From positions 248,001-312,000 of the forward strand of contig JAUIEC010000004.1 of assembly GCA_030428945.1 (NCBI GenBank): a DNA stretch of 64,000 bases. The letters run 5' to 3'. Every line of letters starts with the position of its first letter. The stretch's first letter is position 1. The translations under genes were made by a program, and so were the position numbers. The notes under the pieces are model-generated. The model was not told where the DNA came from. It ran no database searches and was given only the letters and a program-made list of their open reading frames with translations. The DNA is from Phycisphaerae bacterium (GTDB taxonomy: Bacteria; Planctomycetota; Phycisphaerae; UBA1845; Fen-1342). Positions 42,465 through 50,829 of the stretch are shown here, one piece after another.

Positions 42465-43900
42465 ACCTGCCGGACCTGAAGCCGATTCGCTGCTGGTACC
42501 GGCGCCTCGCGTCGCGGGCGGCGCCGCTGGCCGTCTTCGAGGCTCTCTACCCGGATCAGCCGCAGGCGTTCCTGTACGAGTCGCTCGAAGCCCACGGCGG
42601 CCGCGGGCGCTACTCGTTCCTCGGCGCCCACCCGCGGGCGATCCTGCGGGCCAGCGGACGCGGCATCTCGCTCGAAGTCAACGGCCGCGTGCACGAAACC
42701 GAGGGCGACCCGCTCGAAGCGCTGCGGCGACTGAACCACCTGCAGGAGGACGCCCCGCCGGTGGCTCCCTTCTGCGGCGGCGCGGTCGGCTACCTTGGCT
42801 ACGACACCGTCCGCTGGACCGAACGCATCCCGGCCGGCAATCCCGATGACCTCGGCGCGCCGGAAGCCCATTTCCTGCTGCCGGGTGAGGTGATCTGCTT
42901 CGACCACCGCGACAAGCTCGTGCACGTGCTGCTGTACCGCGAGGAGGGACACGAGCAGCGTCTGGCGCAGATCCAGGCGGTGCTCGATGCCAGCGTGCGG
43001 GTCGAGGCCAACCTGCGGGACGGTGCCGAACAGCCCGCGGAGGGCGACCCGCTGCCGCTGACCAGCAACATGACCCGCGCGCAATTCGAAGAGATGGTCC
43101 GGCGGGCAAAGGAGTACATCCTGGCCGGCGACATCTTCCAGGTGGTGCTGTCGCAGCGCTTCAGCTTTCCGGTCCGCGTGCCGCCGGTCGAACTGTACCG
43201 GGCCCTGCGGATCACGAACCCCTCGCCGTACATGTACTACCTGCGGCTCGGCGACCTGCAGATCGTCGGTTCGTCGCCGGAGATCCTCGTCCAGAAGCTT
43301 GGCCGCAAGGTGGTCACGCGGCCCCTGGCGGGCACGCGTCCGCGCGGCGCGACCGAGGAGGAGGACCAGGCTCTGGCGGCCGAACTGCAGGCCGACGAAA
43401 AGGAGCGGGCCGAGCACGTCATGCTGGTCGACCTCGGGCGAAACGACCTCGGACGGGTCTGCGAATACCAGTCGATCGAACTGACCGACGTGCTGGCGAT
43501 CGAGCGGCACTCGAAGGTGATGCACCTGGTATCGAACGTCGAGGGCTGGCTGCGTCCGGACTGCGACGCGTTCGACGTCTTCCAGGCGGTCTTCCCGGCC
43601 GGAACGCTGAGCGGCGCGCCGAAGGTTCGGGCGATGGAGATCATCGAGGAACTGGAACCGGTCAAGCGCGGCGTCTTCGGCGGTGCGATCGGCTACTTCA
43701 GCGTGCTGGGCGACCTGGACCTGTGCATCGCGATCCGCACGATGGTCGTCCGCGGCGACACCGGCTACATCCAGGCCGGGGCCGGCATCGTGGCCGACTC
43801 GCACCCGGCCAGCGAATACCAGGAAACGATCAACAAGGCCCGCGGCGTCCTGCGCGCGGTGCAACTGGCCGAACAGTGGCACGGCCGGAGTGGAAGCTGA
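42461..43900 (+). CDS. trpE: Anthranilate synthase component I
   Basis: 479 residues, GTG start overlapping the DAHP synthase stop (GTGA). The inhibitor-site region reads FLYESLEAHGGRGRYSFLG, comparable to LLES...GRYSF of Trp-sensitive enzymes. Catalytic core: FQVVLSQRFSF, ITNPSPYMYYLRLGDLQIVGSSPEIL split over its two strands, RPLAGTRPRGAT, LVDLGRNDLGRV, VFPAGTLSGAPKVRAMEII and GYIQAGAGIVADS. It makes anthranilate from chorismate with ammonia supplied by TrpG. No trpG/pabA glutaminase gene is present in the window, so it must be elsewhere. Last gene of the operon; no terminator was found before the convergent gene. Confidence 0.95.
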   Translation: MNLPDLKPIRCWYRRLASRAAPLAVFEALYPDQPQAFLYESLEAHGGRGRYSFLGAHPRAILRASGRGISLEVNGRVHETEGDPLEALRRLNHLQEDAPPVAPFCGGAVGYLGYDTVRWTERIPAGNPDDLGAPEAHFLLPGEVICFDHRDKLVHVLLYREEGHEQRLAQIQAVLDASVRVEANLRDGAEQPAEGDPLPLTSNMTRAQFEEMVRRAKEYILAGDIFQVVLSQRFSFPVRVPPVELYRALRITNPSPYMYYLRLGDLQIVGSSPEILVQKLGRKVVTRPLAGTRPRGATEEEDQALAAELQADEKERAEHVMLVDLGRNDLGRVCEYQSIELTDVLAIERHSKVMHLVSNVEGWLRPDCDAFDVFQAVFPAGTLSGAPKVRAMEIIEELEPVKRGVFGGAIGYFSVLGDLDLCIAIRTMVVRGDTGYIQAGAGIVADSHPASEYQETINKARGVLRAVQLAEQWHGRSGS

Positions 43901-43973
43901 GGAACCAGGGCGCGAGGAGCCAGATGTTCACGCTTCCCCGGTGACGCATCGTCCGGCACGTCATCGTCGCGGT

Positions 43974-45521
43974 TCACTGGTTCTGTTTCATTCCGATCGC
44001 GAGCAGGGCGCGTTCGAGCAGCAGGTCGTAGTAGTGCGGCCAGTTTCCCCGGGTGGGTGGCAGAAGTTCGGACACTGCGGGCGGATTGCCTTCGAGGACC
44101 TCGCCGTTGGGACGGATCGTCTGGCCGATGGACCACATGAACTTCGCGAGCGGCGGGCCGCCGGGCAGGCGGACGGGCTCGGTCCATTCCCACGTGTTGC
44201 TGTAGCCACCGGTCGGCATGCCGAGCGTGTGGGCCAGCTTGTTGTCGATCACCATCGCGGCGAACTGGTCGAGGTGCGAGCCGCCGGCCGGGCTGAAGAG
44301 GCAGACCAGCGGGCCGCGGAAGTGCAGTTCGGCGGGCTGCATGATGCCGTCGGCGTCCTTCGGCAGGTGGGCGAGCTTGAACGGCACGTTGTTGGAGTAC
44401 GCGTCGCCGGCCTCGATCGCGGCCGTGACGTCGGTGTCGAGCCACTGCGACAGCCAGCTTGCGCCGACCTGGCGGCGGCGCATCTCGTCCCGGATGCCGG
44501 CGATGAACAGCGGCGTCACGTCACTGATGCGAAGGTTGCCGAAGGTCGTGCGGAACGGCGTCGGCGACAACTGCCGCAGCACGTCCGCCCCCCCGGCCCC
44601 GCCGCGGGCCCGGGTCGCGTCGAAGATCACGGCGTGGTCGAGCTCGTTCCGCTCGGCCGCCTCGGCCACCAGGCGGCGCGTGTCGGCCACGCAGGTGCGT
44701 CCGAAGCCGTTCCAGTCCAGCAGCAGGACCGGCAGATCGGGATGCGCATAGAGCGTGAACGTGTCGCACGACCAGCGCTGCTGAAAGCCCGGGTAACGCG
44801 GCTGGTCGAGGCCCTGCCAGCGGATCGAGTCGGCCGCCAGCCAGGGACTGCTGAGCGTGTAGCGCGTTCCGTCCGGACGCTGCAGGGTCAGCGTGGCCTG
44901 CGGCGGATTGAGCGCCCGGGGAAGCTGACTGCTGCGCTGGGCAAGCTGCGCGGCGAGGACATACCAGAGACGGGCCTCGGTCGACGCACGCAGGTACGGG
45001 CGCGCGGCCGCGACCCACTCGGCGACGGGCTGGCCGTGCACTTCCGTGACGACGTCGCCCAGCGCGGGCAGCGGCTGATCGGGGAAACAGGCCGCCGGGT
45101 CACGCGGCAGGTCGGCGACGAAGATCCGTTCCTGCCCGGGCGTGCCGAAGTCGGTCGCGAAGCGCAGCGGCAGGCGGCCGGAGAAACCCTCGTCGCCGAA
45201 CAGTCGCGGGTTGGGGTCGTAGACCCGCAGGTGCGTGTCGCGCCGGGCGGCCGAGAGTCGGACGAGTGCCAGGTAGAGTTCGTGGCCGTCGGCGGCGGCT
45301 TCGAAATCGGGCCGGCAGGCGCGGAGGGCCTGCTCGACATCGAGGTTCAGGGCGGCGTTCTTCGGCGGGCTGAACGCCTCGCGGCGCAGGGTCTTGTCGA
45401 CCAGGTCCTCGAACAGTTCGAGGCGCTGGTCGGCCCGGCCGACGAGCGTGGGGTCGACGCCCGGCCGCATGCAGCCGACCAGGGAACTCAGCGCGATGAC
45501 TGCGACAACGAGGAATTTCAT
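43974..45521 (-). CDS. S41-peptidase-like lipoprotein (515 aa)
   Basis: MKFLVVAVIALSSLVGC gives a lipobox (LVGC). A helical N-terminal domain and a PDZ-like segment (LPALGDVVTEVHGQPVAEWV) precede a C-terminal fold in which VCLFSPAGGSHLDQFAAMVIDN and TLGMPTGGYSNTWEW occupy the positions of the S41 catalytic Ser and following GxxTxG. HAVIFDATRARGGAGG corresponds to the preceding DxRxNxGG strand. The catalytic Ser in GGSHLD is probable; the Lys of the CtpA dyad is not evident. Extracytoplasmic proteolysis is inferred. Convergent with trpE and divergent from trkA. ATG 45521 chosen because of the lipoprotein signal. Confidence 0.72.
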   Translation of the reverse strand: MKFLVVAVIALSSLVGCMRPGVDPTLVGRADQRLELFEDLVDKTLRREAFSPPKNAALNLDVEQALRACRPDFEAAADGHELYLALVRLSAARRDTHLRVYDPNPRLFGDEGFSGRLPLRFATDFGTPGQERIFVADLPRDPAACFPDQPLPALGDVVTEVHGQPVAEWVAAARPYLRASTEARLWYVLAAQLAQRSSQLPRALNPPQATLTLQRPDGTRYTLSSPWLAADSIRWQGLDQPRYPGFQQRWSCDTFTLYAHPDLPVLLLDWNGFGRTCVADTRRLVAEAAERNELDHAVIFDATRARGGAGGADVLRQLSPTPFRTTFGNLRISDVTPLFIAGIRDEMRRRQVGASWLSQWLDTDVTAAIEAGDAYSNNVPFKLAHLPKDADGIMQPAELHFRGPLVCLFSPAGGSHLDQFAAMVIDNKLAHTLGMPTGGYSNTWEWTEPVRLPGGPPLAKFMWSIGQTIRPNGEVLEGNPPAVSELLPPTRGNWPHYYDLLLERALLAIGMKQNQ

Positions 45522-45632
45522 GCGCGGGCGACTCCGGCAAAGTTGCGTGGCGGGCCCGGCCCGGATGGCCGCTGACCCGGTGCACGGGTACCATACCCGG
45601 TTTGACCGCTGGCGAAAGCCGGGGAGAGGTGC

Positions 45633-46970
45633 ATGAATATCGTCATCTGCGGCGGCGGAGAGGTTGGCAGCCACGCGGCCGAGGAACTGACCAGGGCGGG
45701 CAGCGCGGTCACGCTGATCGACGCGGACGAGCAGAAGCTGCGCGCGATCACCGACACGATGGACGTCCGCACGCTGGTCGGCAACGCCGCCAGCGCGGAG
45801 ATCCTGCGGGAGGCCGGGGCGGCCGACGCGGACCTGCTGGTGGCGGCGACGAACAGTGACGAAGTCAACCTGGTGGCGTCGGCGGTCGGTCGGGCCCTGG
45901 GCGCGGCGAAGTCACTGGCACGCGTGCATCACAGCACGTTCCTGAACAAGAAGTCGTTTGACTACGAGAAGCACTTCGGAATCAGCGAACTGCTGTGCCC
46001 GGAGTTCACCACGGCGTCGGCGATCGCGCGGACGCTGCGGAACCCGGCCGCGCTGGCGATCGAGGAGTTCGCCGGCGGGCGGATCGACATGCATGAACTG
46101 CCGATCAGCGATGAGGCGCCCGCGACAGGCCGCCCGCTGGCGGAGGTGAAGATGCCGGCCCGGACGCGGCTGGCGGCCGTCCTGCGGAAGACGGACGTGT
46201 TCCTGCCGGATGGCGAGACGGTCCTGAGCAAGGGCGACCGGGTCGTGCTGGTTGCCAACCGGGACGTGTTCGACGAGGCCCGGGCGATGTTCCGGGCCGA
46301 GAAGCCGACCCGCAAGTCGGTCGTGCTGCTGGGCGGCACGCCGATGTGCGTCTGGCTGTGCGAGGCGCTCCGCGAGCGGGTCTGGTCGATCCGCGTCTTC
46401 GAGACGAACCGGCCGCGGGCCGAGCACCTGGCCGAGCGGCTTCCGTGGGTGACGGTGCTGAGCGCCGACCCGACCGACAAGGGCGTGTTCGCCGAGGAGC
46501 GGATCGCCCTGGCGGACGTGTTCGTGGGCCTGCTGGACGACGACGAGGACAACATCGTCGGTTCGGTGATGGCCAAGGCGGGCGGGGTGAGCGAGTCGAT
46601 CGCGGTGGTGCAGCAGTCGCGTTACATGGACCTGCTGTATCACATCGGCATCGATCATGCCTACAGCCCGGGGATGGTGGCGGCCCGCGAAATCACGAAC
46701 CTGCTGGACGACAGTCCGATCCGCAGGCTGGCGGCCCTGGCGACGGGAATCGACGCGTACCAGATCCGCGTGCAGACGACGGCCCCGGTCAACGGCCAGG
46801 TGCTGCGGCGGATTCAGCTCTCGCCGAACTGGGTGCTGGGCGCGATCCGCCGCAACGACGAAGTCTGGGTGCCGGGTGCCGACGACGTGGTCCAGGGCGG
46901 CGACATCGTGCTGCTGATCGGAAAGCACGGCGAGGAGCAGCAGCTCGAGGAGTTGTTCCTCGGCAAGTGA
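45633..46970 (+). CDS. trkA: Trk potassium uptake system regulatory subunit TrkA
   Basis: 445 residues with two RCK_N (MNIVICGGGEVGSHAAEELTR; KSVVLLGGTPMCVWLCEALR) and two RCK_C units. The first Rossmann loop GGGEVGSH and the acidic residue in LIDADEQK fit NAD(H) binding; the second half is degenerate (GGTPMCVW), which is usual. It binds TrkH on the cytoplasmic side and gates K+ entry. GGAGAGG lies just before the ATG. trkH follows after 93 bases. Confidence 0.96.
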   Translation: MNIVICGGGEVGSHAAEELTRAGSAVTLIDADEQKLRAITDTMDVRTLVGNAASAEILREAGAADADLLVAATNSDEVNLVASAVGRALGAAKSLARVHHSTFLNKKSFDYEKHFGISELLCPEFTTASAIARTLRNPAALAIEEFAGGRIDMHELPISDEAPATGRPLAEVKMPARTRLAAVLRKTDVFLPDGETVLSKGDRVVLVANRDVFDEARAMFRAEKPTRKSVVLLGGTPMCVWLCEALRERVWSIRVFETNRPRAEHLAERLPWVTVLSADPTDKGVFAEERIALADVFVGLLDDDEDNIVGSVMAKAGGVSESIAVVQQSRYMDLLYHIGIDHAYSPGMVAAREITNLLDDSPIRRLAALATGIDAYQIRVQTTAPVNGQVLRRIQLSPNWVLGAIRRNDEVWVPGADDVVQGGDIVLLIGKHGEEQQLEELFLGK

Positions 46971-47063
46971 ATCACACCGGCGGCGGGTTCACCTCGTTTG
47001 TGAGCCACCGGGGCCCGCCATAGAATCCGATCCCGCGCCGGACGCGGACCACGAGGATGCTCT

Positions 47064-48629
47064 TTGAACTACGCGATGGTCGTCAATCAGTTCGGCCTGC
47101 TGGTCATGCTGCTGAGCGGCTTCATGCTGATCGCGCCGGCGGTGGCGGCCGCGTTTCGCGGGTTGCCGGGCGATGCTTCGGCGGTCGGGGCGATGATCAT
47201 CACCGGCACGACCAGCCTGCTGCTGGGAAGCGTGGCGTTTCTGCTGTCGCGGAAGGGCGACAAGTTCCTCGGTCGCAAGGAAGCGCTGCTGCTGGTCGCG
47301 ACCAGTTGGATCGGGGGCGCGCTGGTGGCCGCCCTGCCGTTCTGGCTCTGGGCGCTGTGGGACAGCCCGGCCGGGCATCCGTTCCGGAGCCTGGTGCACT
47401 GCTACTTCGAGGCGATGAGCGGGCTGACGACCACCGGGGCGACGGTGCTGGGCGGCGAGCAGCCGATCGACATCGAATCGCTGCCGCCGTCGCTGCTGCT
47501 GTGGCGTTCGCTGACGCACTGGCTGGGCGGGCTGGGCATCGTCGTGCTGTTCGTCGCGGTCCTGCCGGGGCTCGGCGTCGGCGGCAAGCGGCTGTTCAAC
47601 ATCGAGGCGAGCGGCCCGGCCAAGGAGGGTCTCCAGCCGCAGATCCGCGAGACGGCCCGCTGGCTGTGGTACATCTACGTCGGACTGACGGTCGCGGAGT
47701 TCCTGCTGCTGCGGACGCTGGGCGGGCTGGACTCGTTCGATTCGCTGAACCACACGTTCGCGACACTGTCGACCGGCGGGTTCAGCACCCGGAACGCCAG
47801 CATCGGCGCGTTCGAAGGCAACCTGTTCGTCTATCCGATCATCATCACGTTCATGCTGCTGGCGGGCGTGAACTTCGGGCTGTACTACAAGCTCGGCCGC
47901 GGCAAGCTGACGAACATCTTCGCGGACACCGAACTGCGCGTGTACCTGGGCCTGACGGCGCTCGGGACCGTGCTGATCGCGCTGACGCTGATCGTCAACC
48001 AGACCCCGATCACGATGACCGACGCGACCGTGCACGAAACGCCGGGCTGGCTCGGGGCGTTCTGGCACTCGACCTTCGCGACGGTCACGTCGCTGACCGG
48101 GACGGGCTTCTGCGCGCCGGACTTCGAGAACTGGCCGTTCCTGGCCAAGGGCCTGATCGTCACGATCATGTTCGTCGGACCCTGCTCCGGCTCGACCGGC
48201 GGCGGCATGAAGGTCATCCGCGTCTGGGTCGGGATCAAGCTGCTGCTGGCGGAAATCGAGCACATCTTCCGCCCGCAGGTGATCCGGCCGGTGCGGCTGG
48301 GCAACACGACCCTGGATCCGGAACTGCGGCTGGGCACGGCGATCTACCTGCTGGGCGTGCTGGTGCTGTTCGCCGGCGGCGCGTTCCTGGTGATGTTCTT
48401 CGAGCAGTTCAACAGCCAGCAGGATCTCGATCCGATCACCGCCCTGACGGCCAGCATCGCGACACTTTCGAACGTCGGCCCGGGCCTGGGACTGGTCGGA
48501 CCGACCGGAAACTACGGCGGCTTCACGTCGCCCAGCCTGCTGCTGATGTCGCTGCTGATGGCCCTCGGCCGACTCGAGGTCTACGCGATCATCGTGCTGT
48601 TCAGCCCGACGTTCTGGCGAAGAGACTGA
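47064..48629 (+). CDS. trkH: Trk potassium transporter membrane subunit TrkH
   Basis: 521 residues, about ten to twelve membrane helices arranged as four M1-P-M2 units. Filter loops: MSGLTTTGATVL, FATLSTGGFSTRN, VTSLTGTGFCAPD and IATLSNVGPGLG, each with the conserved glycine. CSGSTGGGMKV is the conserved arginine-lysine region of the family. TTG 47064 has GAGGA seven bases upstream and is preferred over ATG 47076, which is too far from any ribosome site. Confidence 0.95.
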   Translation: MNYAMVVNQFGLLVMLLSGFMLIAPAVAAAFRGLPGDASAVGAMIITGTTSLLLGSVAFLLSRKGDKFLGRKEALLLVATSWIGGALVAALPFWLWALWDSPAGHPFRSLVHCYFEAMSGLTTTGATVLGGEQPIDIESLPPSLLLWRSLTHWLGGLGIVVLFVAVLPGLGVGGKRLFNIEASGPAKEGLQPQIRETARWLWYIYVGLTVAEFLLLRTLGGLDSFDSLNHTFATLSTGGFSTRNASIGAFEGNLFVYPIIITFMLLAGVNFGLYYKLGRGKLTNIFADTELRVYLGLTALGTVLIALTLIVNQTPITMTDATVHETPGWLGAFWHSTFATVTSLTGTGFCAPDFENWPFLAKGLIVTIMFVGPCSGSTGGGMKVIRVWVGIKLLLAEIEHIFRPQVIRPVRLGNTTLDPELRLGTAIYLLGVLVLFAGGAFLVMFFEQFNSQQDLDPITALTASIATLSNVGPGLGLVGPTGNYGGFTSPSLLLMSLLMALGRLEVYAIIVLFSPTFWRRD

Positions 48630-48799
48630 CCGCGGAGAAGGGAGCGAGAGAGCCGGCGAGCGGGGTGGCTCTGCAACCCACTACCCGGACCGGGTGGTGT
48701 TCCGGGCCGGCGGTTGGCGGTGTAATGGGGACCTGAGCAGGTAAGCTGGTGAGCAAGGCCCCCCCTTGCGATCATCGAATACGTTCCAGGAGCAGGACC

Positions 48800-49642
48800 A
48801 TGCGTTGGCGTGGCAGGCGTGAGAGCAGCAATGTGGAGGATCGGCGCGGGCGGCGGGCCCGGCCGCTGGTGGGTGGCGGCATCGGCGTGATCGTGATCGC
48901 GATCATCATCGCCGTGCTGGGCGGCGACCCGATGGCGTTCCTCGCCCAGCAGCGGGCGGCCGCGCCGCAGCAGACGCAGGTGCAGCGTGGCGGCAGTTCG
49001 GCGGTGGACGACGAGCGGGCCGCGTTCATCAAGGTCGTGCTGGCCGACACCGAGGATGTCTGGAACAAGCTGTTCGCGGAAGCGGGCCAGCGGTACCAGG
49101 AGCCGAAACTGGTGCTGTTCGACGGACAGGTGACGAGTGCCTGCGGGTACGGCAGCGCCGCATCGGGGCCGTTCTACTGCCCGGGCGACTACCAGGTGTA
49201 CATCGATCTGAGCTTCTTCGACGAGCTGGCCCGCCGTTTCGAAGCGCCCGGCGACTTCGCCCAGGCCTACGTCGTCGCGCACGAGGTCGGGCACCATGTC
49301 CAGAACCTGCTCGGGATTTCGCGGCAGGTCCAGAGCCAGCGCGGACGGATCTCGCAGGAAGAGTACAACGCCCTGTCGGTCAAGCTGGAACTGCAGGCCG
49401 ACTTCCTGGCCGGGGTCTGGGCGCACCACGCGCACCGCATGAAGCAGATCCTGGAGAGCGGCGATGTCGATGAGGCCCTGCAGGCGGCGAGCGCGATCGG
49501 CGACGACGCGATCCAGAAACGGTCGCAGGGCTACGTGGTGCCGGAGAGCTTCACGCACGGCACCTCGGAACAGCGCGTCCGCTGGTTCTATCGCGGGCTG
49601 GAGTCCGGCCGAATCGAGGACGGGGACACGTTCGGACCGTGA
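48800..49642 (+). CDS. Neutral zinc metallopeptidase of the YpfJ/KPN_02809 family (280 aa)
   Basis: MRWRGRRESSNVEDRRGR (basic), a membrane anchor VGGGIGVIVIAIIIAVL, Gln-rich linker, then VLADTEDVWNKLFAE, LVLFDGQVTSACGYGSAASGPFYCPGD, the zinc motif VVAHEVGHHVQNLLGI and LELQADFLAGVWAHH with the third ligand region. All are standard for this family of presumed exported metallopeptidases of unknown substrate. AGGAGCAGGACC precedes ATG 48800. Confidence 0.93.
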   Translation: MRWRGRRESSNVEDRRGRRARPLVGGGIGVIVIAIIIAVLGGDPMAFLAQQRAAAPQQTQVQRGGSSAVDDERAAFIKVVLADTEDVWNKLFAEAGQRYQEPKLVLFDGQVTSACGYGSAASGPFYCPGDYQVYIDLSFFDELARRFEAPGDFAQAYVVAHEVGHHVQNLLGISRQVQSQRGRISQEEYNALSVKLELQADFLAGVWAHHAHRMKQILESGDVDEALQAASAIGDDAIQKRSQGYVVPESFTHGTSEQRVRWFYRGLESGRIEDGDTFGP

Positions 49643-49730
49643 GGCGGGCGTCGAACGCGGCGTGACGGAGTGCAGGTTGTGTCCCTGCACTCCACCACGC
49701 CTGCCGTCTCTTCCCGCCCCCCCGGGAGAC

Positions 49731-49934
49731 CTAGTCCTCCAGGATGAAGGTGACCTTCATGTTGACGCGATAGGCGACGATCTTGCCGCCTTCGATGTCG
49801 ACCTTCTGATCCTGGACCCAGGCGCCGGTGACGTTCTTGAGGGTCTTGGAGGCCCGGGCGACGCCGACCTGGATGGCGTCCTCGAAGCTCTTCGTGGAAT
49901 TGGCCGTGATTTCGGTTACGCGGGCGACGCTCAT
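49731..49934 (-). CDS. Dodecin family flavin-binding protein (67 aa)
   Basis: MSVARVTEITANSTKSFEDA, then GVARASKTLKNVTGAWVQDQKVDIEGG and IVAYRVNMKVTFILED. Length, the Trp in GAWVQ (flavin stacking) and the final strand are those of dodecins, which assemble into 12-mers storing flavin or CoA. CAGGAG lies a few bases upstream of ATG 49934. It is monocistronic, convergent with the metallopeptidase gene. Confidence 0.93.
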   Translation of the reverse strand: MSVARVTEITANSTKSFEDAIQVGVARASKTLKNVTGAWVQDQKVDIEGGKIVAYRVNMKVTFILED

Positions 49935-50277
49935 GTCGTGCTCCTGTCTGAAGGAAGGGTGAACCTGATTCCGGATCGGCGAGTGTAGCGGCAGCGGGCG
50001 ATCCCCGCCCGGAGGCGCGATCCCCGTTTCGGGCAGGTCCGGGCTTGTGATTATCAGACTGTTGCCGCCTGACGGACGAAGCCGGCGGAGTGGCAAAACC
50101 CCCAGTTCGCGGACGGATTCCCCACCTGCCGTAACGCCAGCCGTCTTTTTTTCCGGCCAGGCGAACCTCCAAGCCCGACTGGCGTATAGGGTTATGAAGG
50201 ACGCGAGGCACCGGCCGCCATGGATGGCACGGGATTTGCTTCAGCCACCTTCAGACTAGCTTCTTTCTCTCCTCCGG

Positions 50278-50320
50278 GAAGAGCCCCGAGCTGCTGCGGC
50301 GGATCGGGGCTCTTCTTTTT
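50278..50320 (+). terminator. Strong intrinsic terminator without an obvious gene
   Basis: GAAGAGCCCCGA and TCGGGGCTCTTC make a perfect 12-bp stem, 14-base loop, followed by TTTTT. No T-run on the other strand, so it works for plus-strand transcripts. Confidence 0.88.
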
Positions 50321-50410
50321 CGCCGCACATCCCGGGATGAGACCTGGCGCCCCGCCCGCTGCCGGCCCCGGGCGCGGCGCAGTGCTCGTGCACATCCGCA
50401 TGTTGACGAC

Positions 50411-50439
50411 TGGACGCCCGCGGGCCGGCCGCGAATAAT
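50411..50439 (+). promoter_or_regulatory. Possible promoter of the zinc-ribbon membrane protein gene
   Basis: TGGACG (50411-50416), 17-base spacer, AATAAT (50434-50439). It lies between the orphan terminator and the GTG at 50496. Confidence 0.45.
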
Positions 50440-50495
50440 CGTCCCGGCCGGAAGATGTTCCCGCTCGTGGCCGATAGGAAGCCCGAGGAGATCCC

Positions 50496-50735
50496 GTGAG
50501 CGTTCGCTGCCCGAATCCCGTCTGTCGTGTCGCCAACGAGGAGCAGGCCTGGCACTGCGCGAAGTGCGGCTGTCCGATGAGCGTCGATCCCAGCCAGATC
50601 GAACACGACGAGGACCGCATGGACCTGCCCACGATGCTCGTCGTCCTGCTGGTCTTCTCGGCCGGCCTCGGCGTCCTGGTCGGCACGATCTACGGCGTCC
50701 TGCCGCCGGCCGCTTCCGACGTGGCCGGGGTGTAG
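50496..50735 (+). CDS. Zinc-ribbon membrane microprotein (79 aa)
   Basis: GTG start with GAGGAG (50485-50490) five bases before. CPNPVCRVANEEQAWHCAKCG supplies four cysteines of a zinc ribbon (CxxxxC...CxxC), followed by an acidic linker and one membrane helix LPTMLVVLLVFSAGLGVLVGTIYGV. Zinc ribbon inside, anchor at the C-terminus is a frequent planctomycete layout; function unknown. The methyltransferase gene follows after about 95 bases. Confidence 0.78.
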   Translation: MSVRCPNPVCRVANEEQAWHCAKCGCPMSVDPSQIEHDEDRMDLPTMLVVLLVFSAGLGVLVGTIYGVLPPAASDVAGV

Positions 50736-50829
50736 CCGGAAGGTCTCAGCCTGCCGGGGTTCCCATTCGGCAGACCAGCCGACCCGCTGACCTGCCCGGC
50801 ACTGGCCCGCGTGAGGGGATTCGGCGAAC

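Larger units (their letters stand above)
49935..50495. other. Intergenic region with an orphan terminator and a possible short transcript
   Basis: About 560 bases without a recognisable gene. It contains the upstream region of dodecin, a 21-codon ORF starting ATGAAGGACGCG (50194-50259) just before a strong plus-strand intrinsic terminator (50278-50320), and a promoter at 50411-50439 for the next gene. The terminator has no gene in front of it, so a short RNA or peptide-coding transcript may end here. TATAGG at 50185-50190 is a possible but weak -10 box. Confidence 0.5.

Noticed and set aside
50047-50259. 70-codon ORF before the orphan terminator
   Set aside because: The first 50 codons are of poor quality and lack a ribosome site; only the final 21 codons from 50194 are kept as a possible leader peptide.
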